Below, in pieces: positions 1 to 7,675 of a stretch of DNA of 28,434 bases. The notes beneath the pieces were generated by a model. It worked only from the letters and a program-made list of their open reading frames with translations. It ran no database searches and was not told where the DNA came from. Numbering within the stretch: the stretch's first letter is position 1; every line of letters starts with the position of its first letter. Source of the stretch: Acidobacteria bacterium UBA7540 (GTDB taxonomy: Bacteria; Acidobacteriota; Terriglobia; UBA7540); the NCBI GenBank assembly GCA_002478145.1, contig DLMI01000166.1:1-28434 (forward strand), read 5' to 3'. The position numbers and the translations under genes are program-made.

Positions 1-77
1 CGCCCCAGCGGCTCCAGCAGGTCGGCCAAGAATTGTTCCAAGCGCTTTCGACATTTCTCGATTTCGCTCTCGGTCAT
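1..77 (-). CDS. 5' end of an unidentified protein, cut by the window edge
   Basis: An open frame starts at an ATG at 77-75 and runs off the left edge, giving 25 codons. The visible peptide begins MTESEIEKCRKRLEQF and ends in LLEPLG; it is charged and probably helical. No close Shine-Dalgarno sequence precedes the ATG, but a promoter-like sequence ends 7 bp before it (see 85-113), so the mRNA could be leaderless. The short helical start with an EPLG turn vaguely recalls the N-termini of some DDE transposases, but 25 residues cannot establish this. Function unknown. Confidence 0.4.
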   Translation of the reverse strand, partial: MTESEIEKCRKRLEQFLADLLEPLG

Positions 78-498
78 GGACCGAAGCTTAGCACCTCTCG
101 CAGGGGAGGTCAATAACCTAACGTAGTAGTAGTAGGCAGTAGGCAGTAAGCAGTCGGCAGTGAAAACAGTGGGATTCAAAACCTATGAAGCCGGCCGCTG
201 ACGGTTCAAAGCCGAACGCTGAAAGCTGCCAGACGACCTTCCGTGCGGCGACCTTTGGAGTGCGGGAGCTCGTCATTCACGGGAGAGCTAATTCGGTTTC
301 TACCGCCCTCGGTCCCGCAGAGCGGGACAGAGGGTGTCCCGATCTATCGGGACGGGTGAGGGGGTTGTTCAGCGACCCATGCCATGGTTATTCCGTGAGG
401 ACTCCTGAGGGGCGCAGACCTCAACAACAGGCCTGCGCTACAAGTGCGGATGGTGCGATGCAATCATCGCCCCCATAAAAAAACGGGGAGGAATATTC
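78..498. repeat. Non-coding gap with short repeats and two hairpins
   Basis: About 420 bp with no convincing gene; a 97-codon frame at 185-478 has no family resemblance and no ribosome binding site. At 124-175 there is a degenerate run of tag and ggcagta units. At 312-353 two hairpins follow each other: GTCCCGC/GCGGGAC (312-318 with 322-328) and the near-continuous palindrome GTCCCGAT/ATCGGGAC (336-343 with 346-353). Neither is followed by a T run, so they look like dispersed palindromic repeats rather than terminators. Confidence 0.5.
85..113 (-). promoter_or_regulatory. Putative sigma-70 promoter giving a leaderless transcript
   Basis: On the minus strand TTGACC (113-108), 17 bp, then TAAGCT (90-85) preceded by TG at the extended -10 position. 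The ATG at 77 begins 8 bp from the end of the -10 box, where transcription would be expected to start. The -35 matches 5 of 6 consensus bases, the -10 only 3 of 6. Confidence 0.4.
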
Positions 499-1785
499 AT
501 GGTGGATGGCTTAACTGAAAAGATCAGTCGGAGAAGGTTTCTCGGCGCTGCGGCCGCGACCGCGGCGGGCGTGATGATCGTGAAACCTGGGGCGGTGCGA
601 GGTTCGGTGGCGAACTCGGCCGTGCGCCTGGGGATTTTGGGCTGTGGAGGACGCGGCTCGGCGGTAGGAACAGGGTTCGTGGACAACACCAATACACGCG
701 TGGTGGCCCTTGCAGATCTCTTCGCCGATCAGCTCGAGGCAGGCCGCAAATACTTCGATGAACACCAGCGCGCGAAGGGCTATGCGGCCATCGATTCATC
801 GCAGCTCTTCCAAGGCCCCAAAGCCTACCAGCAGATCGCGGCATCGAAAGAAGTGGACTTCATCCTCATCACGACTCCTCCTTACTTCCATCCTCTCCAC
901 CTGGAAACCGTGGCGGCGGCAGGAAAGCACGTGTATTGCGAGAAACCCGTCGCGGTGGACGTGCCGGGCGCCAAGCGCGTCATCCGCATTGGCAAGAAGG
1001 CCGAGGGGAAGCTGAGCCTGGAAGTGGGGTTTCAGATCCGCAAAGCGCCGCCCTACGTCGAGTTGGTGAAGCGCATCCACGGAGGCGCTTTGGGCAAGAT
1101 CGGTTGCGGCTTGGGCTACTACTACTGCGGCCACATCGACCGTCCCGAGTGGCCCCACGCCTCGCCGGAAGAGAAAAAGCTTCGAAACTGGGTGTGGGAC
1201 CGCAAACTTTCCGGAGACATCATCGTCGAGCAGAACATTCATATTATTGATGTGTGCAACTGGATTCTGCAGGGGCATCCTGATTATGCCGTGGGCGGGG
1301 GCGGACGCAAGCTGCGCACGGACTCGGGGAACTGCTGGGACAATTTCAATGTGGTCTTCACTTATCCGGATCATGTGCAGGTCAGTTTTGGATCCACGCA
1401 GTTTGACAACCCGGCCTTTGACGCTGCAACGCGGTTTTTCGGCGCCAAGGGCAGCTCCGAGGCGCACTACGACTATCGGGTCAGCATCGCCGGAGCCGAG
1501 CCGTGGGACGCGGGTCTTGGCCCTAGCGAGGGAAGCAGCCAGTTCTCGGCTGCGGGGACGTTCAAAGGCGCTCTGGACCAAGCGGATGTGGAAAAGCAAA
1601 AGTGGTTTGTGGAAAGCATCACCGGCGGGGAATTCCACAACCAGGCAGCACAGGGCGCAGAGTCCGCGCTAAGCGCCATGCTGGGGCGCTCGGCCGCATA
1701 CATGGGCAGACTAGTCACGTGGGATGAATTGATGAAGTCCGAAGAGGTATACGATCCGAATATCGATATCTCCAAGTTTGCCTAA
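499..1785 (+). CDS. Tat-exported Gfo/Idh/MocA family oxidoreductase
   Basis: A 428-residue NAD(P)-dependent oxidoreductase that probably acts on a sugar or inositol derivative. Residues 10-15 (SRRRFL) plus an Ala-rich hydrophobic stretch to about 28 form a twin-arginine signal, so the folded protein is probably exported with its cofactor bound. The Rossmann motif GCGGRG is at 48-53, and the family EKP motif is at 148-150 with K149 the expected catalytic lysine. The C-terminal half has the usual beta-sheet substrate domain (GFQIRKAP, QNIHIIDVCNW). GGGGAGGA at 485-492, 6 bp before the ATG, fixes the start. The exact substrate cannot be read from sequence. The next gene, also with a Tat signal, is a TIM-barrel isomerase; such pairs often work on the same sugar. 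Confidence 0.92.
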   Translation: MVDGLTEKISRRRFLGAAAATAAGVMIVKPGAVRGSVANSAVRLGILGCGGRGSAVGTGFVDNTNTRVVALADLFADQLEAGRKYFDEHQRAKGYAAIDSSQLFQGPKAYQQIAASKEVDFILITTPPYFHPLHLETVAAAGKHVYCEKPVAVDVPGAKRVIRIGKKAEGKLSLEVGFQIRKAPPYVELVKRIHGGALGKIGCGLGYYYCGHIDRPEWPHASPEEKKLRNWVWDRKLSGDIIVEQNIHIIDVCNWILQGHPDYAVGGGGRKLRTDSGNCWDNFNVVFTYPDHVQVSFGSTQFDNPAFDAATRFFGAKGSSEAHYDYRVSIAGAEPWDAGLGPSEGSSQFSAAGTFKGALDQADVEKQKWFVESITGGEFHNQAAQGAESALSAMLGRSAAYMGRLVTWDELMKSEEVYDPNIDISKFA

Positions 1786-1801
1786 ACGCGGGGGTACGTA
1801 C

Positions 1802-1933
1802 GTCATTCCGAGCGCAGCGACGAATCTCGCTCTGCGCTGAGGCGGACCAGAGCTCAAGCCCGATTAGGGGAGGAAAGGCGGAAGAAGGAATCAGAGCGAG
1901 ATTCCTCTCCCGCGACTGCGGGATCGGAATGAC
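1802..1933. repeat. Inverted repeat of the gtcattccg type
   Basis: GTCATTCCG (1802-1810) pairs with CGGAATGAC (1925-1933), and the 13 bp at 1822-1834 pair perfectly with 1892-1904. Between the arms is about 60 bp of unique sequence. There is no terminal T run. It sits between two co-directional genes and resembles dispersed repeats common in environmental bacterial genomes. Confidence 0.7.
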
Positions 1934-1999
1934 ATCTGGGGAGCCGACTTAGGAATTCGGGGTAAGATCGAGCCACATTTGTGGGAAGCGGAGGTTGAA

Positions 2000-2908
2000 A
2001 TGAAAAGTGGAAGATCTCGACGGGATTTCTTAAAGGCTTCGGTTGCCGCTGGCGCGGCGCCGTGGGCTGCGCTGAGTTACGGGCCGGGGGCTCCTTCGGC
2101 GTCTCCGTCCCCGGCGTCCAATCACATCCGAAAGGCCCTCCAGATCAGCATGCTGCCGAAACAGTTGAGCTACGCGGAGCGATTCAAGCTGGTGCGGGAA
2201 GTGGGGTTCGAGGCTGTCGAGGGCCAGACGGTAAGCGACGAGCGCGAAGCCCAGGAAATCAAGAAGGCCGCGGATGACGCCAAGGTCAGAATCCATTCCG
2301 TGATGAACATGGCCCATTGGGACTACCCGCTCTCCTCGAGCGATCCCGCGGTGGTGGAGAAGAGCCTTGACGGGATGCGGACCTCGCTCAGGAACGCCAA
2401 GCTTTGGGGAGCAGAGACGGTATTATTGGTGCCGGCCGTCGTCAACCCGCAGACAAGCTACCGCGAGGCGTGGGTGCGCTCCCAGAAACAGATCCGAAAG
2501 TTAATCCCCCTGGCCGAGGAGCTGAAGGTCATCATCGCCCTCGAGGAGGTCTGGAACAAATTCCTCCTCAGCCCGCTCGAGTTTCCAAACTACGTGGATG
2601 AATTTCAGAGCCCCTGGGTCAAGGCGTATTTCGACGTGGGCAACGTGGTGCTTTACGGTTATCCGCAGGATTGGATTCGCAACCTGGGGAAGCGAATCGC
2701 CAAAGTCCATCTCAAAGACTTCAAGCGGCTCGAGGATGGCTACCGCTGGGTCAACCTGGGAGAGGGCGATATCGACTGGCCTGCGGTCCGCAAAGCTTTC
2801 GCGGATATTAGCTACACAGGCTATGCCACAACCGAGCTCGAGGGTGGCGGTGAAGCCTATTTGCGAGATGTAGGCCAGCGAGTTGACCGGCTAGTCCTGG
2901 GGATGTAG
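2000..2908 (+). CDS. Tat-exported sugar phosphate isomerase/epimerase family protein (TIM barrel)
   Basis: A 302-residue protein of the AP-endonuclease-2-like TIM-barrel fold (hydroxypyruvate isomerase and sugar epimerase relatives). It opens with a canonical Tat motif, SRRDFLK at residues 6-12, followed by an Ala-rich stretch. Likely metal ligands follow the usual Glu-Asp-His-Glu order: E182 or E183 (ALEEVW), D212 (YFDVGN), H237 (KVHLKDF) and E279 or E281 (TTELEGG). The ATG at 2000 is preferred over an in-frame TTG at 1979 because GGAGG at 1990-1994 lies 5 bp before it and the Tat motif comes right after. With the upstream oxidoreductase it probably forms an exported sugar-modifying pair; the substrate is unknown. 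Confidence 0.88.
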   Translation: MKSGRSRRDFLKASVAAGAAPWAALSYGPGAPSASPSPASNHIRKALQISMLPKQLSYAERFKLVREVGFEAVEGQTVSDEREAQEIKKAADDAKVRIHSVMNMAHWDYPLSSSDPAVVEKSLDGMRTSLRNAKLWGAETVLLVPAVVNPQTSYREAWVRSQKQIRKLIPLAEELKVIIALEEVWNKFLLSPLEFPNYVDEFQSPWVKAYFDVGNVVLYGYPQDWIRNLGKRIAKVHLKDFKRLEDGYRWVNLGEGDIDWPAVRKAFADISYTGYATTELEGGGEAYLRDVGQRVDRLVLGM

Positions 2909-2958
2909 TGTCCTGAGTCTGGACCTCTTCGCGCTTGACTCGAAGGTTCGTCCGAAAC

Positions 2959-3810
2959 CTATCCGTCTATCTCGTTAAGCAACGCTTGCAACTGCTCAAA
3001 AGCATCTCGCTGAACAACAGCCCAAGCCTTTGGGTCGGATGGCTGGAAGAATTCAGCAACCGAGACGGGGCCTAATGAATCGAAACGCTCGAAGTAACGG
3101 CGGATATTGGCGATGGCCTCACCTACCAGCTTGTTTCCCAAGAAGGGTCTTAAACTCGTCGCAATGCTGCGAGGCCCGTTCTTGAAGTACTTCACGAGCA
3201 TGTAAAGGTCGTAGAGGTCTTTGGGCTTGGTCCGCTGCCCCATGGTGATGCCTTTCATCACCAACACCGCGACTTCGTTGGCAATCTTCAGTCGAACCGT
3301 TACCCTCGCCCCATTAGGTAGTTGTCCAGAAATCTCGCGGGTGTAGTTCTGCTCGCGGGCGATGTCGGAGCCACGAGCCTTGTGGGCGAGCAGGTCCTGG
3401 ACTTTTTGATGACGATGGGACTGAGCCGTTCCGCCATACTCGCCCGCCAGGAAATCGACACGCATCGGGAAGCTGCCTCCACCCACTAACGGCACAACCC
3501 TTTCGAAGCTTGCTGGGATGACTTTTCCTTGCCGATCTCTGCGCTGAGAGTATCCCTCCCGCCCAAGAATCTCGAAAATAGTTTCGTAGGCAGTCTCAGG
3601 TATCGAGCGGAAGTCCAGAAACAAATCGGCGTCCAGACTCCCGATGTGTGGTTCAAACTTCCCCGCAGAGTCCTCAATCAAGAAGTAAGGCGCCCAGCCT
3701 CCAACCAGGACGATGTGGTCCTTGTAGGCCTTGAAATGTTCCACCAACTCCAGGAGGAGTTGTAGAGCCCTGGCGGTATCCTGTTTGGAATAATCATGAA
3801 GGCCTGGCAT
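2959..3810 (-). CDS. AbiEii-like nucleotidyltransferase toxin
   Basis: A 283-residue protein resembling the nucleotidyltransferase toxins of type IV (AbiE) toxin-antitoxin systems. Motif I is GGW at 37-39; the acidic pair is in SLDADLFLD (D60, D62); a third acidic residue may be D119 in RVDFL. The C-terminal half has the family Lys motif (K186 in VLVMKG) and a KDLYDLY motif at 197-203. In this family the enzyme transfers nucleotides to a cellular target and causes growth arrest or abortive infection. The ATG (3810) follows the TGA of the putative antitoxin after one base, so the two are translationally coupled. The pair's base composition looks somewhat less GC-rich than its neighbours, hinting at transfer. 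Assignment to AbiEii rather than another MNT-type toxin is from motifs only. Confidence 0.75.
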   Translation of the reverse strand: MPGLHDYSKQDTARALQLLLELVEHFKAYKDHIVLVGGWAPYFLIEDSAGKFEPHIGSLDADLFLDFRSIPETAYETIFEILGREGYSQRRDRQGKVIPASFERVVPLVGGGSFPMRVDFLAGEYGGTAQSHRHQKVQDLLAHKARGSDIAREQNYTREISGQLPNGARVTVRLKIANEVAVLVMKGITMGQRTKPKDLYDLYMLVKYFKNGPRSIATSLRPFLGNKLVGEAIANIRRYFERFDSLGPVSVAEFFQPSDPKAWAVVQRDAFEQLQALLNEIDG

Positions 3811-3811
3811 G

Positions 3812-5002
3812 TCAGTACTTGAGTTCCTGGTCGCGAACGGCTTGAGCTGCTTCCTCGCCGCGGCCTTTGTCGGTGAATAGGTCGAGGTAGAGCTGGACAG
3901 CGTTGACTACGTAATCCTGTCGGATTTGGCGCAAGCAAAAGTAGACTCCATCATCGTGCGGGACCAGGATATTGAGATTTGCGCCGGTCGGGACTTCCTT
4001 GGCGCTGAATTCCCTCTTGATCTCTTCAATCGGTCCGGAAAAGAAGGCGGTCACGGAAACAAAGCGAACGAAAGGCGCCACATAGCTGGCGCCGGAGAAC
4101 GACGTCAGGACGCAGGGAAAATCGCGCCCAGTTTTGAGGTCAAACCCCACTGTGCTTAGGGTCGGCTCGTTCATAATACCCTTAGCGAACTCTTCCTTTG
4201 CTTGTTCCCTCGCCACTTCGCCTTCAACCACAGAGAGAAGGTCGTTCGGTACGTACAAACCTATTCTGTGGTGTAGACCCGGATCGTAATTCCTGGCCCA
4301 CTCGTCAAGCAGCTCTCCCGGCTTGGTCAGAATTATGCGCCGGTCCTCTTCTCTTACGTACTCAAAATCAAGAAGCCTACGCTTGACCGCGGACACCCAC
4401 CCAAGACTCACCTCCGACAGCCCGGCAAGTTCCTCTACTGTCCACCTGCGGCCCTCCGGCGGGCGACGCAATGTCTCCGGCCATGTTCTCACTCCGGGCT
4501 TGAGGAGGCTAGCGTTTACAAGCCCAGGCGTTAGCAAGAACCGCAGCACCCTCGAGGCGCGCGGCTGGAAGAGAGATTTCAATTCTCGGGTGGCGGGATT
4601 GGGATTGGGATTGCCCTGCGAACGGATGAACACGCCATCGAAGTCAAGCAAACAGTTTCCAGCCAAATCGAAGAAGCCTACACCCTCGGACTGCATTATT
4701 CTGGCTGACTGGTCGAGAATATACGGAGCAACAATTACTGCGTAGCTGTTCGGAATGGCGCTGGCGAAGGCCTTGACCTCTGCAACAGCTTCCCGGGTGT
4801 ACCTGGGTTGCCCGATTGACCGGAACTCAAAGACGAGGTTCTTCCGCTTGCCCCTGATCTCGGTCTCCATCACAAGGTCGGGGCGCATTTTTGCCGTCGG
4901 ATTATTTATTCTCCGGCGGATTGAGCCCTGCACTTCAGTTAGGAACCGTGAAAAGGCCGGCTCGAATCGATTTCTAAGCTCACGCTCGGTCACGAGTTTC
5001 AC
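3812..5002 (-). CDS. AbiEi-like antitoxin/regulator with restriction-endonuclease-like N-terminal region
   Basis: A 396-residue protein upstream of, and coupled to, the nucleotidyltransferase. Residues about 35-130 look like a PD-(D/E)XK fold: PD at 41-42, then VFEFRS around E59 with Arg where the catalytic Lys is expected, and a conserved-looking DLAGN at 112-116. A winged helix follows at about 185-225 (WTVEELAGLSEVSLGWVSAV), the DNA-binding part expected of AbiEi antitoxins. The C-terminal region is unassigned. The start is GTG at 5002: an in-frame TAA lies directly upstream, and AGG is 5 bp before it. In AbiE systems this protein represses its own promoter; here a perfect palindrome lies just before the start. 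It is longer than simple AbiEi antitoxins, which is unusual. Confidence 0.7.
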   Translation of the reverse strand: MKLVTERELRNRFEPAFSRFLTEVQGSIRRRINNPTAKMRPDLVMETEIRGKRKNLVFEFRSIGQPRYTREAVAEVKAFASAIPNSYAVIVAPYILDQSARIMQSEGVGFFDLAGNCLLDFDGVFIRSQGNPNPNPATRELKSLFQPRASRVLRFLLTPGLVNASLLKPGVRTWPETLRRPPEGRRWTVEELAGLSEVSLGWVSAVKRRLLDFEYVREEDRRIILTKPGELLDEWARNYDPGLHHRIGLYVPNDLLSVVEGEVAREQAKEEFAKGIMNEPTLSTVGFDLKTGRDFPCVLTSFSGASYVAPFVRFVSVTAFFSGPIEEIKREFSAKEVPTGANLNILVPHDDGVYFCLRQIRQDYVVNAVQLYLDLFTDKGRGEEAAQAVRDQELKY

Positions 5003-5051
5003 TTAAACCTATAGTTTCAGCGTACGCTGAAACTATACATGTGAGTGAAAC
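4996..5051. promoter_or_regulatory. Nested palindrome at the AbiE-like promoter, probable operator
   Basis: A perfect 28-bp palindrome spans 5010-5037, with half site TATAGTTTCAGCGT. Outside it a second perfect inverted repeat pairs GTTTCACT (4996-5003, overlapping the GTG start) with AGTGAAAC (5044-5051); all four segments share a GTTTCA core. It lies between the glgB stop and the antitoxin start, where the module's promoter should be. No T run follows, so a terminator is less likely. Repressor binding is an inference. Confidence 0.75.
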
Positions 5052-5068
5052 TGATGTCAAGACCAAGG

Positions 5069-7288
5069 CTAGCGTTCCGGCTTGAAAATGGCGACGCCGA
5101 GAGGCGGCAAGGTCGTCTCGATATGGCAAGGTTGACTGTGCCAGGGCGCCGGCACCGCCTGCTGGCCGGGGCCGTTGGTAACGCCGCTGCCGCCATATTT
5201 CGTATCGTCGGTATTGAGGACCTCGCGATAGAAACACGGTTCCGGCACGCCGATGCGGTAGCCGATGTGGGGGAGGGGCGTGAAGTTGCAAACCACGACC
5301 AGGTGATTGTTTGGGTCACGAGCGCGGCGCAGGAAAGCGACCACCGAGTTGTCGGCATCGTGGAAATCGATCCATTTAAAACCCTGCCATTCAAAATCGA
5401 CTTCGTGCAGTGACGGCTCAGTCTGGTAAAGGCGGTTCAGGTCCGCAACCAGTTGCTTTACCTGGCGATGGGGTTCGTAATCAAGCAGGTTCCAGTCAAG
5501 GGCCCGGCTTGGATTCCACTCGATCCACTGGCCGAACTCCCCGCCCATGAAGAGCATCTTCTTGCCCGGGTGAGCGAATTGGAAGGCATAAAGCAAGCGC
5601 AAGTTCGCAAACTGCTGCCACGTGTCGCCGGGCATTTTCGAAAGCAGTGAGCGTTTGCCGTGGGCCACTTCATCATGGGAAAGCACCAGCACAAAATTCT
5701 CAGTGAAGGCGTAAAGGAGCGAAAAGGTGAGGTTGTGGTGGTGGTACTTGCGGTAGATGGGGTCCTTGGAAAAGTAAACGAGGATATCGTGCATCCAGCC
5801 CATGTTCCACTTCAGGCTGAATCCCAGGCCACCCAGGTGCGTGGGGCGTGAAACCGCCGGCCAGGCGGTGGACTCTTCGGCGATGGTCAGCACGCCGGGA
5901 CGGTCCTGGTGAGCGAGTTCGTTGAACCGCTTGATGAAATCGATGGCCTCCAGGTTCTCGTTGCCACCGTAACGGTTGGGGATCCATTCTCCGGACTTGC
6001 GCGAATAATCCAGGTAGAGCATTGACGCCACGGCGTCCACGCGCAACCCGTCGGCGTGGTATTTTTCCAGCCAGAAGAGCGCGCCGGTCAAGAGAAAGTT
6101 CCGGACTTCCGAGCGGCCGTAATTGAAAATTCGCGTGCCCCAGTCAGGATGCTCGCGCAAGCGCGGGTCTGCATGCTCGTAAAGGTACGTGCCGTCGAAA
6201 TACGCCAGGCCATGGGCATCGGCGGGAAAGTGCGCCGGCACCCAATCCAGGATCACGCCGATCCCGTGCTGGTGGCAGTAATCGACGAAATACATGAAGT
6301 CTTCAGGCGCGCCGTGGCGGCTGGTGGGCGCGAAGTAGCCGACCGTCTGATAGCCCCAGGATTCATCCAGCGGATGCTCCATCACGGGCAGCAGCTCGAC
6401 GTGCGTGAAGCCCATTTCGCAGACGTAGTCGACCAGTTGTTCGGCGAGTTCGCGGTAGCCGAGCAGGCGGTTGCCTTCGCCGCGTCGCCAGGACCCGAGG
6501 TGAACTTCGTAGATGGCCAGAGGCGCCTTGAGGAACTGCTGTTGCGCGCGGGCTTCCATCCATGCCTGGTCGTGCCAGGTATAGTCATTGATGTCATGTA
6601 CGACGGAAGCGGTGTTGGGCCGGAGTTCTGCATAGAAGGCGAACGGGTCCGCCTTCAAACCCAGATAATCATTGTGGCCCTTGATCTCGTACTTGTAGAT
6701 CTCGCCTTCCGCCAGGCCTGGGACGAACAGTTCCCAAATGCCGTTCCCCCCGCGCACCCGCATGGGATGACGGTGGCCGTCCCAGTTATTGAAATTCCCC
6801 ACCACGCTCACCCGTCGCGCGTTTGGAGCCCAGACGGCAAAGGCCACGCCGCGAACTCCCTCAACGTCCATCACGTGAGCGCCGAGTTTCTCGTAAGACT
6901 TGTAGTGTTTGCCCTCGCCCAGAAGGTAGAGATCGAAGTCGGAGAGGGTCGGGGGAAAGCGGTAAGGGTCCTCAAACTCCGGCTCGTTACCCTCCCCGTA
7001 ACGGGCGCGAAGCCGATATCGGAAAACCTGCCTCTCGTTCGGGAAGACAGCCTCAAAGAATCCGTCCGCATGGATGCGTTGCGAAGGAAAGACGCCCGAG
7101 TCCCGGCACACCCAAACCTGCTCGGCGCCCGGCAGGTAGCAGCGGATGGCGACAGCCGGCTTGCCTTCCCACTCCACCACATGCGCGCCGAGAATGTGGA
7201 ACGGGTCCGAGTGTTCGGCCTTCAGAATTGATTCAATCTCTTCGAGTGGCGCAGTTGTGGCGTCTAGCAAATTGTTTTGTCGCAGCAT
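5069..7288 (-). CDS. glgB: 1,4-alpha-glucan (glycogen) branching enzyme
   Basis: A 739-residue GH13 enzyme that cuts alpha-1,4 chains of glycogen and rejoins them as alpha-1,6 branches in the cytoplasm. The N-terminal branching-enzyme module covers about 20-120, a CBM48-type domain about 135-230, and the catalytic barrel about 260-610. Visible active-site motifs are DWVPAHF (348-354), DGLRVDAV with nucleophile D418, AEES with the acid at E471 or E472, and SHDEV with D539. The length matches the family (E. coli GlgB has 728 residues). ATG at 7288 has only a weak Shine-Dalgarno. No other glycogen gene is nearby. A 66-bp gap separates its stop from the AbiE-like module on the same strand. Confidence 0.97.
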   Translation of the reverse strand: MLRQNNLLDATTAPLEEIESILKAEHSDPFHILGAHVVEWEGKPAVAIRCYLPGAEQVWVCRDSGVFPSQRIHADGFFEAVFPNERQVFRYRLRARYGEGNEPEFEDPYRFPPTLSDFDLYLLGEGKHYKSYEKLGAHVMDVEGVRGVAFAVWAPNARRVSVVGNFNNWDGHRHPMRVRGGNGIWELFVPGLAEGEIYKYEIKGHNDYLGLKADPFAFYAELRPNTASVVHDINDYTWHDQAWMEARAQQQFLKAPLAIYEVHLGSWRRGEGNRLLGYRELAEQLVDYVCEMGFTHVELLPVMEHPLDESWGYQTVGYFAPTSRHGAPEDFMYFVDYCHQHGIGVILDWVPAHFPADAHGLAYFDGTYLYEHADPRLREHPDWGTRIFNYGRSEVRNFLLTGALFWLEKYHADGLRVDAVASMLYLDYSRKSGEWIPNRYGGNENLEAIDFIKRFNELAHQDRPGVLTIAEESTAWPAVSRPTHLGGLGFSLKWNMGWMHDILVYFSKDPIYRKYHHHNLTFSLLYAFTENFVLVLSHDEVAHGKRSLLSKMPGDTWQQFANLRLLYAFQFAHPGKKMLFMGGEFGQWIEWNPSRALDWNLLDYEPHRQVKQLVADLNRLYQTEPSLHEVDFEWQGFKWIDFHDADNSVVAFLRRARDPNNHLVVVCNFTPLPHIGYRIGVPEPCFYREVLNTDDTKYGGSGVTNGPGQQAVPAPWHSQPCHIETTLPPLGVAIFKPER

Positions 7289-7344
7289 ATCTTGACTATT
7301 CTATACGAAGACGACTTCGGAAAACGACTGAATCAAGGGATAGG

Positions 7345-7400
7345 TTTCAGGGGTCGGGTTCCAGGGGTCAGGTTCCAGGTGCCAGGTTTCAGGTGTCAGG
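7345..7400. repeat. Degenerate tandem caggt-type repeats
   Basis: Successive imperfect units of the form ttccaggggtcaggttccag and caggtttcaggtgtcaggg upstream of glgB. No coding frame or promoter role is evident. Related units (tcaggtgtcgggtgacagg) recur at about 7465-7483. Confidence 0.6.
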
Positions 7401-7422
7401 GAAACGGTGACGACCAGAAGCC

Positions 7423-7634
7423 AGAAGTCAGAAATCAGAAGTCAGGAGACAGTGAGGAAAGGCTTCAGGTGTCGGGTGACAGGTAATAGGGCCAGCGGAT
7501 GGGGAGATGCGCAACCCGCGGCGCTGGGGCCACGGACGGCAGACGGTTGTTTTTGAAGAGCCGTCCCGACGGGGGAGCTATGTTTGCCCGGTTGTACCTT
7601 TCTTCTGGCTCCTGACTCCTGATTTCTGACTTCT
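7423..7634. repeat. Inverted repeat with 26-bp arms in the gap between glgB and the FecR-like gene
   Basis: Arms at 7423-7448 and 7609-7634 pair at 25 of 26 positions; each is built of short agaagtcag-like units, so it is low-complexity itself. About 160 bp of unrelated sequence lies between. This is the main content of the 387-bp gap 7289-7675. I see no gene in the gap; a 69-codon and a 127-codon frame there have no support. Confidence 0.8.
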
Positions 7635-7675
7635 TCACTGAGGACGACACGAAGATGCTTTTTTTCAGCCCGCGG

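Noticed and set aside
185..478. 97-codon frame before the Gfo/Idh gene
   Set aside because: Runs through hairpin repeats, has no ribosome binding site and resembles no family.
796..1638. 280-codon minus-strand frame opposite the Gfo/Idh gene
   Set aside because: Antisense shadow of a GC-rich gene; no ribosome binding site and no recognisable motif.
5010..5037. The 28-bp palindrome as the glgB terminator
   Set aside because: No T run follows on the minus strand and the stem is AT-rich at its base; operator use fits better.
6056..7231. 391-codon plus-strand frame opposite glgB
   Set aside because: Reverse-frame shadow of the clearly identified branching enzyme.
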